The position numbers and the translations under genes were made by a program. A stretch of 64,000 nt of DNA from Nocardioides marinus (GTDB lineage Bacteria > Actinomycetota > Actinomycetes > Propionibacteriales > Nocardioidaceae): positions 744,001 through 808,000 of the forward strand of contig NZ_JACBZI010000001.1 in assembly GCF_013408145.1 (NCBI RefSeq), in the 5' to 3' direction. Under the pieces are notes generated by a model. That model was not told the DNA's origin and made no database searches. It saw only the letters and a program-made list of their open reading frames with translations. Positions 62,002-64,000 of this stretch are shown here, one piece after another (position 1 is the first letter of the stretch; the number at the start of each line of letters is the position of its first letter).

Positions 62002-63497
62002 GCCTTGTACCCCTTGTAGCGCTTGCTCGCCTTGATGATCATCCAGGCAGTCTGCAGGATCGTGAGCACCCCGAGCACCCGCCACCCCACGTAGAGGACG
62101 TCGGACTTCAGGTCCACGCTCCACGGCCCGAACTCCCAGCCGGCCACCAGCGCGGCGTAGATCGCGCCCGCGATGGCGAAGGGGTAGATCCAGGCCGAGC
62201 CCTTGCCGCGCTCGGCCTTGGCCTGGGCGGCCCAGTTGTCCGACTGCTGGTTGGTGAAGAACTTCCACCACGCGCGGACGAAGTGCCCCATCCGCGTGAA
62301 CATGTACAGCTCAGCCGGGAAGATCAGCAGCACGAAGAGGTAGTCGCGCTTGTTGCGGAACTCCATCGAGTGCGCCACCCGGAAGTTCAGCCACACCGCG
62401 GCCAGCGGCGGGATGAGCCACAGCGGGCTGAAGACGAAGGCGTCGAAGAGCAGCGACCACGCCAGCAGCACCATGAACAGGAACCGGGTCGTCATGTTCT
62501 GCACCATCGAGAGGTGCTCGAACCAGCGCAGCCGCAGGTTGGGGTGGAAGGGCTGCCCGCGGGTGTCGCCGCGCTGGCCGGGCCACATCAGGTCGATCGC
62601 GCCGAAGTTCCACTTGACCTGCTGGGCGTCCAGGGAGCGCAGCGTGTTCATGCCGCCCACGTGGGCGCGGGCCCGCGCGGAGATCTTGGTGAGGTAGCCC
62701 GCGGACTTGATCTGCAGCGAGAGCAGCGAGTCCTCGACCTCGGAGTCGCTCACCCAGGGGGTGCGCTGGTGGCTGTCGCGCATCACGTCACGCAGTGCCT
62801 GGGTCGAGAAGATGGAGAATTGCCCACCGAGGACGGCCATGTTGCGGCCCTTGAGGAGGTTCTGCATGTTGAAGGCCGAGAACTGGGCGCGCTGCCCGGC
62901 GATGAGGAACTTCTCCATCCAACTGCTCAGTGCGCTGTCGTCGATGGAGTAGACCGCGGAGATTCCCCCGATCCGGTCGTCGCTGGCGATCTCGTCGACG
63001 AGGTGCTGGATGGCGTCCGGCTCGGGCGTGGTGTCGCCGTCGACGCCGAGGAGGTAGTCCATGTGCTCGACGAGGGAGTAGCCGTAGTTGAGCGCCCCGA
63101 CCTTCTTGTCGGGGTTCTTGCCGATGTCGTGGACGTAGATCGTGGTGTGCTGCTCGCCGCTGGGGGTCATCCGGGTGTGCGGGCCCGCGTAGTGGCTGGC
63201 GATCTCGACCGACTCGTCCGAGGTGTTGTTGACGATCAGGTGGATGACGTCGGGCAGGCGGGTCTGCTGGAGCAGGGAGTCCAGCACGCCGGCGATCGTC
63301 TCGGCCTCGTTGTAGGCGGGGATGATGCAGCCGACGGTGGGGCGGTAGGTCGGGATCGAGTCGAGCCCGTCCATGAACTCGTCGGCGTAGGCCTCCATGC
63401 CCGGGTCGGCCCGACGGACGTAGTCGGGCACGGCGGGCGTCGCCGCCGGGGGTGCCCAGGACTGCGGGTGGGGGTCCAGCCGGGTGTCGTCGCTCAT
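61998..63497 (-). CDS. Membrane glycosyltransferase family 2 (processive synthase-like)
   Basis: 499 residues. GT2 core ~55-310: GCIIPAYNEAETIAGVLDSLL, donor Asp in GVDGDTTPEP, SEVEDSLLSLQIKSAGY with the ED acid pair, and a QxxRW-like QQVKW. Four or more membrane helices follow (~330-495). The D, ED and Q..W set is typical of cellulose/hyaluronan-type synthases, though Lys replaces Arg. ATG 63497 is preferred because GGGAGAG precedes it; an ATG 4 codons upstream is weaker. Grouped with a lipoprotein, response regulator and GH6 hydrolase. Confidence 0.85.
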   Translation of the reverse strand: MSDDTRLDPHPQSWAPPAATPAVPDYVRRADPGMEAYADEFMDGLDSIPTYRPTVGCIIPAYNEAETIAGVLDSLLQQTRLPDVIHLIVNNTSDESVEIASHYAGPHTRMTPSGEQHTTIYVHDIGKNPDKKVGALNYGYSLVEHMDYLLGVDGDTTPEPDAIQHLVDEIASDDRIGGISAVYSIDDSALSSWMEKFLIAGQRAQFSAFNMQNLLKGRNMAVLGGQFSIFSTQALRDVMRDSHQRTPWVSDSEVEDSLLSLQIKSAGYLTKISARARAHVGGMNTLRSLDAQQVKWNFGAIDLMWPGQRGDTRGQPFHPNLRLRWFEHLSMVQNMTTRFLFMVLLAWSLLFDAFVFSPLWLIPPLAAVWLNFRVAHSMEFRNKRDYLFVLLIFPAELYMFTRMGHFVRAWWKFFTNQQSDNWAAQAKAERGKGSAWIYPFAIAGAIYAALVAGWEFGPWSVDLKSDVLYVGWRVLGVLTILQTAWMIIKASKRYKGYKA

Positions 63498-63554
63498 CGT
63501 CTCTCCCATGTGTGGCGCCCTGTCGGCGTCTCACCACCAGTCTGGGGAGTCGAC

Positions 63555-63583
63555 CTCAAGACCGCCCCTGCGATTGCTCAAGA
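63555..63583 (-). promoter_or_regulatory. Direct heptamer repeats upstream of the glycosyltransferase gene
   Basis: TCTTGAG occurs twice on the minus strand (63555-63561 and 63577-63583), 22 bp apart, two helical turns. They lie 58-86 bp before the ATG at 63497. Direct repeats in phase are typical of OmpR-type sites; the regulator encoded at 60104 is a candidate. Speculative. Confidence 0.4.
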
Positions 63584-63622
63584 TTTCCGCAGGAGTTCCT
63601 GGGGGGATGCTAGTGGACGTGG

Positions 63623-63838
63623 TCAGTGAGGGAGGCCACTTGCCCGCCACGCACCGACACCGTGCGGGAGCGTGCGTCGCACCTGGCGGTGCGGGGCCGC
63701 CCACTCCGAGCGCCGCGGGGGCGGGGCGGGCTCGTCCCCGCCGAGGGCGGAGAGGACGGCCACGACGGCCGCCACCTCCTCCGGCGTCGCGTCGGGGTTG
63801 ACGACCCGCAGCAGGGGGGCCTGGTCCTGGCTGCTCAC
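63623..63838 (-). CDS. Acyl-CoA carboxylase epsilon subunit
   Basis: 71 residues. [24 protein letters not shown] is the conserved core of the small actinobacterial AccE/PccE subunit, followed by a basic Trp-containing tail ([14 protein letters not shown]). GTG 63838 overlaps the beta-chain stop (GTGA). The subunit binds and stimulates the beta chain. Confidence 0.88.
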   Translation of the reverse strand: MSSQDQAPLLRVVNPDATPEEVAAVVAVLSALGGDEPAPPPRRSEWAAPHRQVRRTLPHGVGAWRASGLPH

Positions 63839-64000
63839 AGCGGGATGTTCCCGTGCTTCTTGGCCGGCAGCGAGGCCCGCTTGGTCTTGAGCAGGCGCAG
63901 TGCGCGGATGACCTCGACCCGGGTCTCGTGCGGCTGGATGACGGCGTCGATGTAGCCGCGCTCGGCCGCGATGTAGGGGTTGGCCAGCGTCGTCTCGTAC
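63835..64000 (-). CDS. Acyl-CoA (propionyl-CoA) carboxylase beta chain, C-terminal end
   Basis: Only the last ~54 codons are inside the window; the gene continues beyond its right edge. The visible part includes [17 protein letters not shown], then [23 protein letters not shown] at the stop, the typical end of AccD/PccB carboxyltransferase subunits. Followed by the epsilon subunit with a 4-bp overlap. Acetyl- versus propionyl-CoA specificity is not visible here. Confidence 0.92.
   Translation of the reverse strand, partial: YETTLANPYIAAERGYIDAVIQPHETRVEVIRALRLLKTKRASLPAKKHGNIPL

Overview
The window is chromosomal DNA from a high-GC actinomycete, most likely Nocardioides or a close relative. 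The pointers are dense GC-rich coding, frequent GTG starts, many 4-bp ATGA/GTGA gene overlaps, a DUF222-HNH (13E12-type) gene, an acyl-CoA carboxylase epsilon subunit, HtaA-type heme proteins and many leaderless promoters (TANNNT 6-8 nt before the start codon). I saw no rRNA, tRNA, CRISPR array, transposase or prophage. Genus assignment is inference.

Layout. 1-9822: a nucleoside uptake and salvage operon: BMP-family lipoprotein end, ABC ATPase, two permeases, cytidine deaminase, a cytochrome P450 and thymidine phosphorylase; then a convergent MaoC hydratase, adenosine deaminase and two small membrane-associated proteins. 9803-12681 (minus): YbaB-like, EspC-like and WXG-type proteins, then a uridine-kinase-like P-loop protein and a C39-like cysteine peptidase. 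13306-16603 (minus): deoC with a full aldehyde dehydrogenase and a truncated, catalytically dead-looking paralogue. 16693-22689: PH-like membrane protein, deoxyribosyltransferase-like protein, an SOS-box-controlled DUF222-HNH gene carrying a repeat inside its reading frame, phosphoglucomutase/phosphomannomutase, SRPBCC protein and aldo/keto reductase.

22723-32215 is the most distinctive block: a haem acquisition locus. Haem oxygenase is divergent from hmuTUV, followed by an exported membrane-anchored protein and three HtaA-domain proteins. The divergent promoter carries a 25-bp perfect palindrome with a second related site two helical turns away, and two DtxR/IdeR-type iron boxes. Three of the exported proteins share a further module with a W-Q-A-H-x-H type motif or a degenerate form of it.

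32216-34764 (minus): gamma-glutamylcyclotransferase-like gene, purine nucleoside phosphorylase and two TetR regulators. 34811-37628: dihydrolipoyl dehydrogenase and an LpdA-like quinone reductase. 37672-46158: DUF2200, MFS transporter, DUF305 lipoprotein, CocE/NonD hydrolase, LVIVD-repeat secreted protein and two tandem SpoIID-like proteins. 46091-55147: BenE-like transporter with a divergent XRE-cupin regulator, pyruvate carboxylase, two bacterial-PH membrane proteins and a biotin-dependent acyl-CoA carboxylase alpha chain. 55347-64000: a membrane protein with duplicated sigma-region-4-like plus zinc-finger units, acyl-CoA dehydrogenase, GtrA, Maf, then a probable polysaccharide group (GH6 hydrolase, OmpR-type regulator, lipoprotein, membrane glycosyltransferase), ending in the carboxylase epsilon and beta subunits.

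Together the salvage genes (nucleoside import, cdd, deoA, add, pnp, deoC, aldehyde dehydrogenase) could feed extracellular nucleosides into bases and central carbon. The carboxylases, acyl-CoA dehydrogenase and MaoC protein are ordinary actinobacterial acyl-CoA metabolism.
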